Below, piece by piece: positions 1 through 9,071 of a DNA stretch of 64,000 nucleotides. The DNA comes from Flexivirga caeni (GTDB lineage: Bacteria > Actinomycetota > Actinomycetes > Actinomycetales > Dermatophilaceae): the NCBI RefSeq assembly GCF_003724155.1, contig NZ_RJJQ01000004.1, positions 1 through 64,000 of the forward strand, written 5' to 3'. Numbering within the stretch: the stretch's first letter is position 1; every line of letters begins with the position of its first letter. The translations under genes and the position numbers were made by a program. Below the pieces are notes generated by a model. The model was not told where the DNA came from, did not search any database, and was given only the letters and a program-made list of their open reading frames with translations.

Positions 1-93
1 CGATACGCCAAACGCGCCGCCTACTACGCCGCCGAAGTCACCATCGCTGGCATCATCCTCTGGCTACGCAACGATTCACAGGACACGCCCTAG
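1..93 (+). pseudogene. C-terminal tail of a transposase, cut by the window edge
   Basis: Frame 1 is open from the edge to a TAG stop and encodes 30 residues beginning RYAKRAAYYAAEVTIAG and ending WLRNDSQDTP. The run RYxKRA followed by a hydrophobic stretch ending in W-L-R resembles the C-terminus of IS5/IS4-type DDE transposases, downstream of the catalytic Glu. Only the tail is visible, so the family is a guess and I cannot tell whether the gene is intact to the left. It fits the mobile and defence content that follows. Confidence 0.4.
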
Positions 94-417
94 CTGCTTC
101 GAGCGACGTTCGCCAGCATCGCGTCCTGGAGCCTGACCACCTGGGCACCTGCGGACACGGACGAACAATGAAAGGTAGGGACTGACATCGAAGCCTTTCT
201 CCGGCCGCTCCCCAGTTGCGCCGTTGACCAACGCTGAGATCGTCTATGTCGCAATGTGGCGGTAGGTGTCGCGTTTCGTTGCGCACGGCACCCACCGCGA
301 GACAAACCCACATGCACGATGACGCGAGCAGTGGGGGCAGACATGCTGGCGGAGGGGCCGCCGTTCATGTGACCTGAGTGATTCCATGTGTCAGAGCACT
401 GAGTCCTCACGAACGCA
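94..417. other. Gap without a convincing gene
   Basis: About 320 bp between the transposase tail and the end of the AAA ATPase gene. Open frames here have no family resemblance and no ribosome-binding site. I see no clear terminal inverted repeat of an insertion sequence. Confidence 0.5.
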
Positions 418-2995
418 TTACTGATTCTTGTATCTGCGGACACGCTCGAACCAGGATCCAACGAATGCGTGCTCCTTCTCCAACTCTTCTACTGGTGGAG
501 GCACGTAGTTCAGCGCGGTGTCCTTGTCATGACGCCGAGCCCATCGAGAGCACCGCTTGTACGATTCCTGAAACTGCTTGTTGTCCTCAGGGGTGATTTG
601 CGCCACCACTTTCATCATTGTGACCTGGATCTCCAGGTTGCCGCGATTTACCAGGGCGTCTGCGATGTTTTGGCTGACGAAGCGCTCCCATGTCTCAGAT
701 AGTTGCCCTGCCCACATGCTGACCTCGCGGTCATACACTTCGTCGTCCCAGTCGGGCGCCGCCTTCTTGATACGAACCAGGTCTTGCTTCAGCTCTCCGA
801 GGCGGGCTTGGGCGTCCTTCACCGCCCAAGGGTGATCCTCGCGGCACGCACCCGGGCGTTGGTCGCCTCGGCTGCGTTGCACGCTACGAGTAGTGACCGC
901 CGTGTTTTCCTCTCCTGCGAAACGGTTGATGTCCGCGGAGAAGGTTGCGTCGTGAGTGAACACGATGACTTGGCGGTCGTGGGCGAGTTCCACGAGCCGC
1001 TGGGCGACTCGACCGCGCCTTTCGTGGTCGAGGCTCGTGACGGGATCATCGAGCACAAGCGTGGACCGAGATTGGTCGAAGTACGCCTCTGTAAAGAACC
1101 CAGCGAGGCCAAGCGCTGTCTGCTCTCCCTCGGACAGCACTTGGGGAAGTGTGGCGTTCAGGGTGGCGTCGATGAAATCGGGTTTATGCAGCAGCACCCC
1201 GTGACGGCCCTTCTTGTCCTGAAGCGTGACCTGCTCAACTCGGAGCCGATCAGACTCCCGAGAGAACCGGTCCTGAACCGCCACGGTCACATACTTTCGG
1301 GTCAACTCGCCCGCTTTGGTGGTGAGGCCAGTGGTTGCGGTCTGTTTACGGGCCTCCTCGATCTGGTGGCGTTCCCGGAGCCGGTGTCGTTCCGCGACAG
1401 CATCATCTTTGACATGCGCAAGAGCAATCCGGGCTCCCAGGTCCCGACGCTGCCGGGTCACTTGCTCGATGCGTTGCGCGAAACCTTCTCCTTCGAGGGC
1501 TGAGGCTCTACCGTCCAGATCGTGTGCCAACGAGTCAAGGTCTTGCAGCAGGTCCGCGGTGTCGATGTCAGGCAGGTCTGAACCAGCGACCTCCGTGATC
1601 AGTGATAGCTGCCGAACACGAAACGCGTCCACCAGCCGCTCTACTTTGCGCTTCAATTCCTCAGCATCGTCCGCGATCGCAGCGACGGCGACCATCACAG
1701 GAGCCGGATCCACATCCACGGCGCGCAGCCGCTGAACCTGGTCGGCCAACTCGATTTCGGCTTCCGTGGCCCGCCGTTCGGTGTCGTCCGTCATGAACGA
1801 CTGGAAGCGGTCGAGTCGCTCACTCGCAGCTACGGTCAGTGGCTGCTGGCACAGAACGCAATGTGCCCCATCGCCAGTATGCGGGAATGCCTCAGACGGG
1901 TATGCCTCATCCAGCGAGAATCGCTTCGCTGATTCCCACAGCGACCGCCACGCCGCGCTCCCAACACCGCTCACGGGTTCATCGTCGAACGATGACCCAG
2001 ACGCCAGCGCTGCCACGCAAGCCCTGCGCAGCACTCTGGCGACTCCGCAACTCGGCGACCGACTCGGCCCCCAGCCGGTCTTCCAGGGACATGAGGTGCG
2101 CTACGACCGTCTTGACATCAGCCGCCACCCGCCGAAACCGGGCCTGCTCCTTCGAAGGATCCGTTGATCGCAGACGGGATTCCTCCGTCTGCAGCCGAAC
2201 CATCTCATCGGCGTGATCAGCCGGGAGCCGGCAAGCGGTCTCGATCTGCTCGTCAGAGGTATCCCACGTCAATGTGTCGGCAAACACTGCAGACGGTGAC
2301 CCCGACTCGAAAGCTGGCAGCCTGACGCCGGCACGATCGTTCTCGGCGAGCATCCGATCCAGCTCCCGCCGCACGCCCTCGCAAGCCTCGTACAGATCAT
2401 CAAGCAGAGTGAGAGCAGAGGGACGGTAAGAGATTTCAGATTCCGTTGTCAGGTAAGCGTCTCCACACTTCTCGTCATAGAACGTCACGCGGCCCAACGG
2501 CAACGGAGGCGCGTCTGCAAGGTCCGCTTCGTCGGAAACATCGCCGACCGAGTAATCCAAGAAGCCTTCGCGCTCCTGTCGCACATCGCCGAACACGTCA
2601 GGAAGAATTGTCTCGTGGTGCCGGGTTCGGACCATCTGCTTGATCAACCGCGCGTATCCGGACTTCCCGCTCCCGTTAAACCCGAACACTACGGTCACGC
2701 CGTGTCGACCGAATGTCAGCCGCTCATCAGCGCGGAGCCGATTGACGTTCCTGACTTCGCGAAGACAGTTCAGAACAACCTGATTGTTCGAAGTGTCGGC
2801 GGGCGCGGCTGGTGAGCGGACTCTTGATAGCCAGCCGCCATGCGGCGCCGCTGGGGTCGGTGCCAGCAATGATCGGGCGATTTCCGCGTACGCGTCGGTG
2901 CTGAGTCGTTCCCCTGAGGCAAACTGCGCCAACAGCCGTTGTTGCCACCACGGTCGAGATTCAGCCCACTCCATCAACTCGTCGTACAAGCTCAC
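418..2995 (-). pseudogene. RloC-like AAA ATPase (AAA_13 type), frameshifted
   Basis: Two overlapping minus-strand frames together make one protein of about 850 residues. The N-terminal part (1979-2995) carries the P-loop GFNGSGKS at residues 105-112. The C-terminal part (418-2034) carries CVLC at its residues 59-62, resembling a zinc hook between coiled-coil arms, then the ABC signature LSEGEQ and the Walker B run LVLDDPVTSLDH. It ends in a conserved-looking RCSRWARRHD region. This layout matches AAA_13 proteins such as RloC and PrrC, several of which are anticodon nucleases induced by phage; I did not identify nuclease residues. The frame changes between about 2015 and 2045, equivalent to one extra or two missing bases, so the gene is broken unless this is a sequencing error. 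It lies 239 bp downstream of the SIR2 gene on the same strand. Confidence 0.8.
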
Positions 2996-3234
2996 GCCTA
3001 ACCTCCGACCAGCCTGCGTCGGCGGTGCCCCGCCCTCTCAGACAACCGATGGGTATCTGAATCTAGATAATGAGTCACGCGCTCAACGTAGCTACCACAA
3101 CGCGATGAGGTTGGCACTTCCTGAGGGATCGCCCAATCCTATTCGAACGGGTGACAAGGTCGGCGTTGTTATCGGACGCCATGGCGGACTCGATGCCCCT
3201 CAGTGGGGTCTTTGTGTGGCGATGCGTCACCGAT

Positions 3235-5190
3235 TCACTCAGGTATCGCAGGGTGCGCGCGCAGCCACCAGTCGTCTAGCCAGCATTCGGGTACACCGAC
3301 GTAGGACTGGACGACGGACGCAGCTTCGTACTCCCACCGGTCCTGGTCCTGGCTGCCTTGACGCCCCAATGCGGAACTCACGACCTTCAGGGCCGCGGCA
3401 GCCGCCTCCGGCGAGGTGAACATTGCTGATGTGTTCAGCGGATGACTGGGCTCCACACTCACGACGCTGGCAAGATCGTCCGCGGCGGGGCACCGCCAGG
3501 AGAGGTCCCATCCGAGAAACGTGTCACGCACGAACACTCGAACCGGTCCAGTGCGCACTGCGCTCATCAACGAGCCAAGTCCTCGGTGCCAGTTCTCCCA
3601 TGCCTCCGTCTGTTCCTGGCTTCCCGCTGCCTGGTCTAACTTGTCCAACGCGGCCTTCTTGCTTTCAACGTCCGCGACCTGCTGTTCGAAGTCGTCCGTG
3701 CGGGACAGGAGCCAAGCGAGGCGCAACACCTCGAACTGTTGCCAATATTGCTGAAGACCGTCCCCACCCAGTCCGAGAGCCTCACGCAGGATTGGGTCGA
3801 ATCGTTCTCTCATCTCGCGTGGGTCCGGGGTCGCTTCGCCAGCGGGAATGAGGTGGGCTGCCAAGTACTCGCGTGTGCCGTCATAGCGACTATGAGGCCG
3901 CCGGGTGAGCCGAAAGAGACGATTAAGCAGATCAAACCGTTGGGCAGCCACCGCCGCGATCCCGGCCGCATACATCAGCATGGTGCCCGTGACTTGGCGC
4001 GCGCCAAGCATCCGCAGCTCACCACTTTCATGCGTGACGACTGCGAACCGAGGGACCTGATCAACCCACCACCCATCGGTCGCGGAGTCGCCCCAGTAGG
4101 CCAGCACAGCTACCAGCGCGGTACACACGCTGCTGGCTTCCTCGATCCGTGCCCGAACATCCACGAAATTGCTGGTGCTGTACGGCGGCTGAAACTCCGG
4201 TAACTCATGCAACTGGTCAAACTCGCGATGCAACGAATCATGCACGCCGATGGCCACCTCACGACCCGACAACTCCCGCTTCGCCGTCCCCACCGCAACG
4301 GGCACCGTCAGAGGGTGCCTCGCGCCCGCGGATTCCAAGGCGGTGACCGCATCAGCAAGCCGCCCGAAGAAATGGTCCGCGTTGTCCTTAACGTATCGCC
4401 CTCCTTTGAGAGTCAGCAGCTGTTGGGCTGTTTCGCTCATCTGCCCAGGCTCACACCACGTCAACGACAAACGCCCGAGTGCCGCTATTGCGACGACATC
4501 TCGGAGGGCCGGGTCATAATCGGCGGACCAACCGGCAACGATCAACCCATAGTCCTCCAAGATCTTGCTAAGGAGGGCAGACCTCGCGTTGTCGTAATGG
4601 TCGAGTTCGGCGAAAGTGTTGAGCATCGACTGCGGGTTGGTGTAGACGCCGTGGAGGTGGACCACGCAACACTTGAGCGTGTGCAGCGGGCGGACTCCGG
4701 CGGCGTCCGCCACGCTCGCTACGACAACGGGCTCGATACCCGCCTCTCGCAGCGCCGTCTCGATCAACACATCAAAGTTTAGTGTGACGATCACTCGAAC
4801 CTGGCCACCCGCCACCAGCCGTGCGATCGCGCGATGCGCAGCTGTCGGACGCTTCGCCTGACGATCTCGCTCGTCCTCCGTCGGTTCAAAAAATGCCGCC
4901 AATACCGCCTGGCGATCGACCTGCGTCGGCGCCACCCGTGCCAAGAGTTCTTGATACTGCGGCTGCTGCCCGTACTCGCGCTGATACCACTCCAGCGCAT
5001 CCTCGTCGTCGCCGTCCGGTGCCACGACCGCACGTGCCCTCTCGGTGAGCTGCGTCAGCACACCCCACGCCGACGGGATACCCGCAGCCATAGACACGCC
5101 TGCACCAAGTATCAGCGCGCGAGCACCAGGGTTGGTAGTCAGTGAGAACGCCAGACTCAGCAGTGCATCATCATTGGGATCTGAACTCAT
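3235..5190 (-). CDS. SIR2-domain protein, probable NAD-consuming defence protein
   Basis: This 651-residue protein opens with a SIR2-like fold. GAGVSMAAGIPS at residues 29-40 is the NAD-binding GAGxS..GIP motif, TLNFD at 136-140 is the TxNxD motif, VHLHG at 177-181 holds the likely catalytic His, and GWSADYDPAL follows at 220-229. The remaining 400 residues are mostly alpha-helical in appearance and I do not recognise them. No zinc ribbon is visible, as is usual for defence SIR2 domains that hydrolyse NAD rather than deacetylate proteins (ThsA, DSR and SIR2-HerA families). The ATG at 5190 has no strong Shine-Dalgarno sequence. The neighbouring AAA ATPase and mobile genes support a defence role; NADase activity is inference. 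Confidence 0.8.
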   Translation of the reverse strand: MSSDPNDDALLSLAFSLTTNPGARALILGAGVSMAAGIPSAWGVLTQLTERARAVVAPDGDDEDALEWYQREYGQQPQYQELLARVAPTQVDRQAVLAAFFEPTEDERDRQAKRPTAAHRAIARLVAGGQVRVIVTLNFDVLIETALREAGIEPVVVASVADAAGVRPLHTLKCCVVHLHGVYTNPQSMLNTFAELDHYDNARSALLSKILEDYGLIVAGWSADYDPALRDVVAIAALGRLSLTWCEPGQMSETAQQLLTLKGGRYVKDNADHFFGRLADAVTALESAGARHPLTVPVAVGTAKRELSGREVAIGVHDSLHREFDQLHELPEFQPPYSTSNFVDVRARIEEASSVCTALVAVLAYWGDSATDGWWVDQVPRFAVVTHESGELRMLGARQVTGTMLMYAAGIAAVAAQRFDLLNRLFRLTRRPHSRYDGTREYLAAHLIPAGEATPDPREMRERFDPILREALGLGGDGLQQYWQQFEVLRLAWLLSRTDDFEQQVADVESKKAALDKLDQAAGSQEQTEAWENWHRGLGSLMSAVRTGPVRVFVRDTFLGWDLSWRCPAADDLASVVSVEPSHPLNTSAMFTSPEAAAAALKVVSSALGRQGSQDQDRWEYEAASVVQSYVGVPECWLDDWWLRAHPAIPE

Positions 5191-5795
5191 GAGGCGAAGT
5201 TAGCGCGTACATGCTGGCACGGAACGAAGGCGTGCAAGCACTCCGTGAAGTAGCCGTCAGTGCAATCGTTGAGCCGCTGGGCCGGGTCGCCGACGGGTGT
5301 GCATCACAGACCCACGGCATAGCCATCGATGGGATCTCTTGTGCGGTCGCCACGGGGTGCCGAAGATGTCGCAGCTGTGCTCAAGGCGGGTGGGCTCGAA
5401 ATCGCGGGCTGGGTGCGCTGAGGCCGCCAATTCTGGCTGTCTGTGATCGGTTCCTTGGCAACATGCCGAGGGCCGAGTTACTAGACCGTGACTGTTGACG
5501 GCGTTAACCTGAGCAAGTTCCGAGAGAGAACCGCACTGTCCAGCGCTGTGACCGGCAGCATGATGTAAGGGGTCAGACCGGTGTCTCTCTCGCATTCCTG
5601 TTTTGTTCGTGGCAGGTTCTACGAACTGCTGCCAAGTACACGCTGTTGGGTCGAGACTCACCTCCACTCCACTGTCACTTTAGTCTGCCGCGCGGTCGGG
5701 ATCAGTGACTTCATCGTGCCCGGCGCGGTGACCGAACCAGGTGGTCGCGCGGTCGGATCGGGGGTGAGTCGCCCCGAGATGCCATAGACAACGCT
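5191..5795. other. Gap without a recognisable gene
   Basis: Roughly 600 bp upstream of the SIR2 gene. It should contain that gene's promoter on the minus strand. Short open frames look like chance products. The 11-mer CGCGCGGTCGG occurs twice, near 5687 and 5746. The stretch may be the scarred edge of an insertion. Confidence 0.5.
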
Positions 5796-5825
5796 GAAGG
5801 CCCAGGCTGCCCTGCCTGGGCCTTC
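5796..5825. terminator. Perfect 12-bp hairpin, bidirectional terminator-like
   Basis: GAAGGCCCAGGC at 5796-5807 pairs perfectly with 5814-5825 around a 6-nt loop. No gene ending just upstream is recognisable, so it may have terminated a gene that has been lost. It lies 28 bp before the recombinase-like gene and could insulate the mobile unit from outside transcription. Confidence 0.7.
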
Positions 5826-5853
5826 GAAGCGTATAGCGCCGCCGAGGCCTGCA

Positions 5854-6921
5854 ATGTCTCGGCTTCTGAACTTTCACTCACCCGATGAGGGGCTTCGTCA
5901 TGCCATTATGCGTTCGCGATCTCGCGGCCGTCAACACTGTCCAGTCGCGTGTCACCGCAGTAGCCGGTGGGCGGCCGTGACACGGTACGTTCTTGTCCGC
6001 GGTGTCCGGTGCGCCACCGGCACCGAGGTCATTGACCACTTCTCACCCCCGCCATCGCTGCTCGCACCCGACTTGTGGGAAGCCGATGCGTCGACCATTC
6101 GGGCGGTCGTGGCGGCTGCGGCGTTCGAGTCGCCGCACAGCGCGCGCGCCGCAATTCGGTGCACGGCAGCCTTATTTTCCTGGGCCCACGAGATGGGGCT
6201 GTCCACGGACCCCGAAGCGTTGTTCACACCGGACCGTGTCGACGCCTACGTCGGCTCCAAATCGTCGCTGACTGTCCGATCCCGAGGAACCTACAGGTCG
6301 ATGCTCAGGCGCGTCGGCCGCGCGGCGACGGTCCGGGCGCCGTGGCCTCCGCTGGCCGAGGACCTCGGGCCTGGGGCTGCTGCCTCGACGCCTTACACGG
6401 CTGACGAGGTCCACCGATTTTGGCAGGCGGTGGACGCCCAGGCGACCAAGCGTCGACGACGCACGATGCGAACAATCCTCGCGTTGGGGCTGGGCGCGGG
6501 CGTGAGGACGAGCGAGCTGGTTGAGGTCACCGCAGCGGACATCAGCCTCCATGAGGGTGCAGGTGTCCTGTGCCTGACGCTCACGGACCGTGTCACACCG
6601 ATTCGTGCCGAGTACGCCGACGTCGTCGATGACTTGTGTGCCAGGAATCCGACCGGGCCACTGATCGGCGCGCCGACGTCGGCCCGCGATCGGCTCCACC
6701 GGTACGCGAAGGGCACGGAGATCCCGATGGATGTGCCACCGCTGAAGGTGCGACGACTGAGGTCTACTTGGGCCGTCGCGGTGCTCAGCAGCGGGATCAC
6801 CATCAGCGAGTTCAACCGCATCGCTGGAGGCGTCTCCGCCCGCACCCTCGACATGCTCACCCAGCACGTGCCATGCCGAACCAAGCACGGTGAGTACCTG
6901 CGACTTGCAGCAGGTCGGTAG
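5854..6921 (+). CDS. Tyrosine-recombinase-fold protein lacking the catalytic tyrosine
   Basis: The C-terminal half follows the phage-integrase fold. TPYTADEVHRFWQAV resembles the start of the catalytic domain, GAGVRTSEL matches the GxRxSEL box with Arg at 6505-6507, and VRRLRSTWAV corresponds to the HxLRHT box with the second Arg at 6760. The His of HxLR is Arg here. The later LGH box has become AGG, and the nucleophile Tyr region reads TLDMLTQHV with no Tyr. It therefore looks unable to cut DNA in the usual way and may be an accessory DNA-binding partner. The ATG at 5854 has GAGG 6 nt upstream; GTG at 5977 is an alternative start. The next gene begins 6 bp downstream, so the two are almost certainly co-transcribed. 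Confidence 0.6.
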   Translation: MSRLLNFHSPDEGLRHAIMRSRSRGRQHCPVACHRSSRWAAVTRYVLVRGVRCATGTEVIDHFSPPPSLLAPDLWEADASTIRAVVAAAAFESPHSARAAIRCTAALFSWAHEMGLSTDPEALFTPDRVDAYVGSKSSLTVRSRGTYRSMLRRVGRAATVRAPWPPLAEDLGPGAAASTPYTADEVHRFWQAVDAQATKRRRRTMRTILALGLGAGVRTSELVEVTAADISLHEGAGVLCLTLTDRVTPIRAEYADVVDDLCARNPTGPLIGAPTSARDRLHRYAKGTEIPMDVPPLKVRRLRSTWAVAVLSSGITISEFNRIAGGVSARTLDMLTQHVPCRTKHGEYLRLAAGR

Positions 6922-6926
6922 AAACC

Positions 6927-8609
6927 ATGGCCAGAACTAGACACCTGAAGCGGCCGCCGCCGCCGATCAGGGTCACCAACTACGAGGTGCGCTGCGCCCT
7001 GGGCGTTCTCAACCGTTGTTCGCTCCTCCCAGTACTTCAAGAGCGCATGACAGCTGCAACCGGTAGGCCGCGGGCGCAGACATGGAAGACTCATCTGTGT
7101 TTGTGGCTGCTGACCGTCATCAGGTGCCCGAACCGCCAGCACATGAGCCGCACCGAGAGGATCACGCGCGGCCTGACCCCAGCACAGCGTCGGATGATCG
7201 GTGTGCGCGGCAACGCCGTGCCGTATTCGCAAATCGAAAGCGCCTTCGAAGACTTGGCGCGGGGATTTCACCCAACCGTCGACAAAACCACGGGCGAAGT
7301 CCACGATGCGCGTATCCCGTTCACACCGACCGAGTTCAACAGTGCGATCGCGCGCGCCGCGATCCCCGAGTGCATACCGGAACCTGCCGAACAAGCACTC
7401 GACTCGACCGATATCGAAACGTTTGCGTGCCGACGCTCCTGGAGTAAAGACGGCCGCCCCGACCTTCCCGACGGATCACTTGAAGTCGATGACAAGGCGC
7501 CGAAACCCAGGGCCAGTGAGACCGGTTGGCCGCGAGTGGGCGACGACGGCCGATTCATTCACACCAAGGACCGGGAGGCCAGGGAAGGGTGGCGCAGCGA
7601 GCGCGATGGCAAGTTGCCGGTGTTCAACGGATTCGATCTTCATCTACTGGTCGACGCGACTCCCTGGGGCGAGCAAGGATATCCGCCGCTCATCCGGGCG
7701 TTAGCCCTCGCTCCCGCCGGGACCCTCAAGTCTGAGCCCGGTTTGGACGCGATCCGTGCAGCGAAGTCCTTGGGCTCGCGAATCACGTGTGTGCTCGTCG
7801 ATCGGGGATACAGCATCCTGACCACCGATCACTGGTGTGGACCGCTCGCGGAGGAGGCTGTCGAGCAAGTCTTCACGCTCCACACGAACCAGCGCGGCCA
7901 ACACCCAGGGCCGATGTCCAAGACGCTCGTGATCGACGGAGGGCTGTTTGTCGACTCCGTTCCGCCGCGGCTGCGGGAGCTGCCACCGCATAATGCGTGG
8001 GCACCGAAACGTGAGCAGCTGGAGCTAGCCGCACAGTACGACGAAAGAGAAGCATTTGCCTTCCGGTCAACGCGCAGGCCAGACGGTGCCAACCAGCAAT
8101 ACGAGGGTCCGGCGAGAGCAGGCAAGGTTCGCTGCGCGAACAACCCCGAATCGATGCGACTATCCGCCGCGACGCATCCCACGACCAACTGCGTGCGCGG
8201 CGAACAATGCTCGTGTTCGACACGCAAGACCTTGGGCCGGGAATACTTGCGCCTGCGCCAACGGCACCGCTACGGAACAACCCGATGGCTTGCGGACTAC
8301 GGCCGCCGCAACAGCGTCGAGTCCGCGAACTCCATCTTCAAGGTGCACGAGATCGGCTTCACTAAAAACACCGTCCGCGTGTTCGGTCGACTCAAGCATG
8401 GGCTCTGGGCCGCGCTGGCGGCAGCCGTGATCAACCTCCACCTTGTCGAGACGGGCTACGGCATCGAACCATGCGGCCAACTGCCAGCGGGACCGATCGA
8501 ACCGCTGCTGCCCGTAACCCCGAGCAAGGCACTGCACTGCAAGATCGGACGCCGCGGCCCCCCGCCGAAAGACATCAACACCCTTCTGACAGAACCAAAG
8601 ACGGCCTGA
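6927..8609 (+). CDS. DDE-type transposase-like protein, partner of the recombinase-like gene
   Basis: A 560-residue protein with a transposase-like spacing of acidic residues: Asp243 in HLLVDAT, Asp292 in VLVDRGYS (the usual VxDxGY second motif) and Glu465 in NSVESANSIFK (the usual RxxVExxFxxLK motif). A Cys-rich stretch with CVRGEQCSC sits between the second Asp and the Glu, like an insertion domain. The N-terminus (TRHLKRPPPP onward) is unfamiliar. It is nearest in pattern to IS1182/IS4-like enzymes but longer. It follows the recombinase-like gene by 6 bp and ends 190 bp before the tRNA-Lys gene. I see no terminal inverted repeats that would define an insertion sequence. The transposase call is inferred from motifs only. 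Confidence 0.6.
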   Translation: MARTRHLKRPPPPIRVTNYEVRCALGVLNRCSLLPVLQERMTAATGRPRAQTWKTHLCLWLLTVIRCPNRQHMSRTERITRGLTPAQRRMIGVRGNAVPYSQIESAFEDLARGFHPTVDKTTGEVHDARIPFTPTEFNSAIARAAIPECIPEPAEQALDSTDIETFACRRSWSKDGRPDLPDGSLEVDDKAPKPRASETGWPRVGDDGRFIHTKDREAREGWRSERDGKLPVFNGFDLHLLVDATPWGEQGYPPLIRALALAPAGTLKSEPGLDAIRAAKSLGSRITCVLVDRGYSILTTDHWCGPLAEEAVEQVFTLHTNQRGQHPGPMSKTLVIDGGLFVDSVPPRLRELPPHNAWAPKREQLELAAQYDEREAFAFRSTRRPDGANQQYEGPARAGKVRCANNPESMRLSAATHPTTNCVRGEQCSCSTRKTLGREYLRLRQRHRYGTTRWLADYGRRNSVESANSIFKVHEIGFTKNTVRVFGRLKHGLWAALAAAVINLHLVETGYGIEPCGQLPAGPIEPLLPVTPSKALHCKIGRRGPPPKDINTLLTEPKTA

Positions 8610-8774
8610 CACATCTGTTGATGACACCTGCCCAACGAAGCCACATGGCGCACTGATCGGCTCTTCAACGGCTCCGGGATCAGCCTCCGGGCGATTCCCG
8701 CCGCCGATCCACCCCAGAATCAGCCCCACACATCTCCGCTCAAGCCGGTGAGTCGAGTTTCGTGAATTCAGGCA

Positions 8775-8796
8775 GGGCAGTTTCGTGAGACTGCCC
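8775..8796 (-). terminator. Hairpin just downstream of tRNA-Lys
   Basis: GGGCAGT at 8775-8781 pairs with ACTGCCC at 8790-8796 around an 8-nt loop, 5 bp past the tRNA 3' end in its direction of transcription. No T-run follows. A direct repeat of GTTTCGTGA (8757 and 8780) overlaps it. It is either the tRNA terminator or the edge of the inserted DNA. Confidence 0.45.
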
Positions 8797-8800
8797 AGAG

Positions 8801-8873
8801 TGGGCCCTGTGGGGCTCGAACCCACAACCTACGGATTAAAAGTCCGCAGCTCTACCAATTGAGCTAAAGGCCC
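8801..8873 (-). tRNA. tRNA-Lys (anticodon TTT)
   Basis: Read on the minus strand, a full cloverleaf folds. The acceptor GGGCCTT (8873-8867) pairs with AGGGCCC, with one G-U pair and discriminator A at 8801. The D-arm is AGCTCAATTGGTAGAGC, the anticodon loop is CTTTTAA, and the T-arm has GTGGG-TTCGAGC-CCCAC. CCA is not encoded. The accessory block ends beside it, and tRNA genes are common integration sites, but no second copy of its 3' end is visible in the window. Confidence 0.97.
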
Positions 8874-9071
8874 GCGCGCGTTGCGCCCCGTAAGCGTAGT
8901 CAACGGCGGGCGCCGAGTCACACCAGGAGGCTTGATCCGGCGCGCTGCGCATGTGACCAGGCATCTTCCAGAGCAGATGCAGGAAACCCTGGTGCGCGCG
9001 AGGCACAATGAAGACCGCAGTGGATCGGCCCAGCCGGGCTGGTCATGGAAGAAGCATCGGGGGACGGTCGT

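Noticed and set aside
5211-5787. Small open frames upstream of the recombinase-like gene
   Set aside because: No ribosome-binding sites, no recognisable domains, and Cys-rich random-looking translations.
8775-8800. Attachment site at the tRNA-Lys 3' end
   Set aside because: No second copy of the tRNA end is visible in the window, so an att core cannot be defined.
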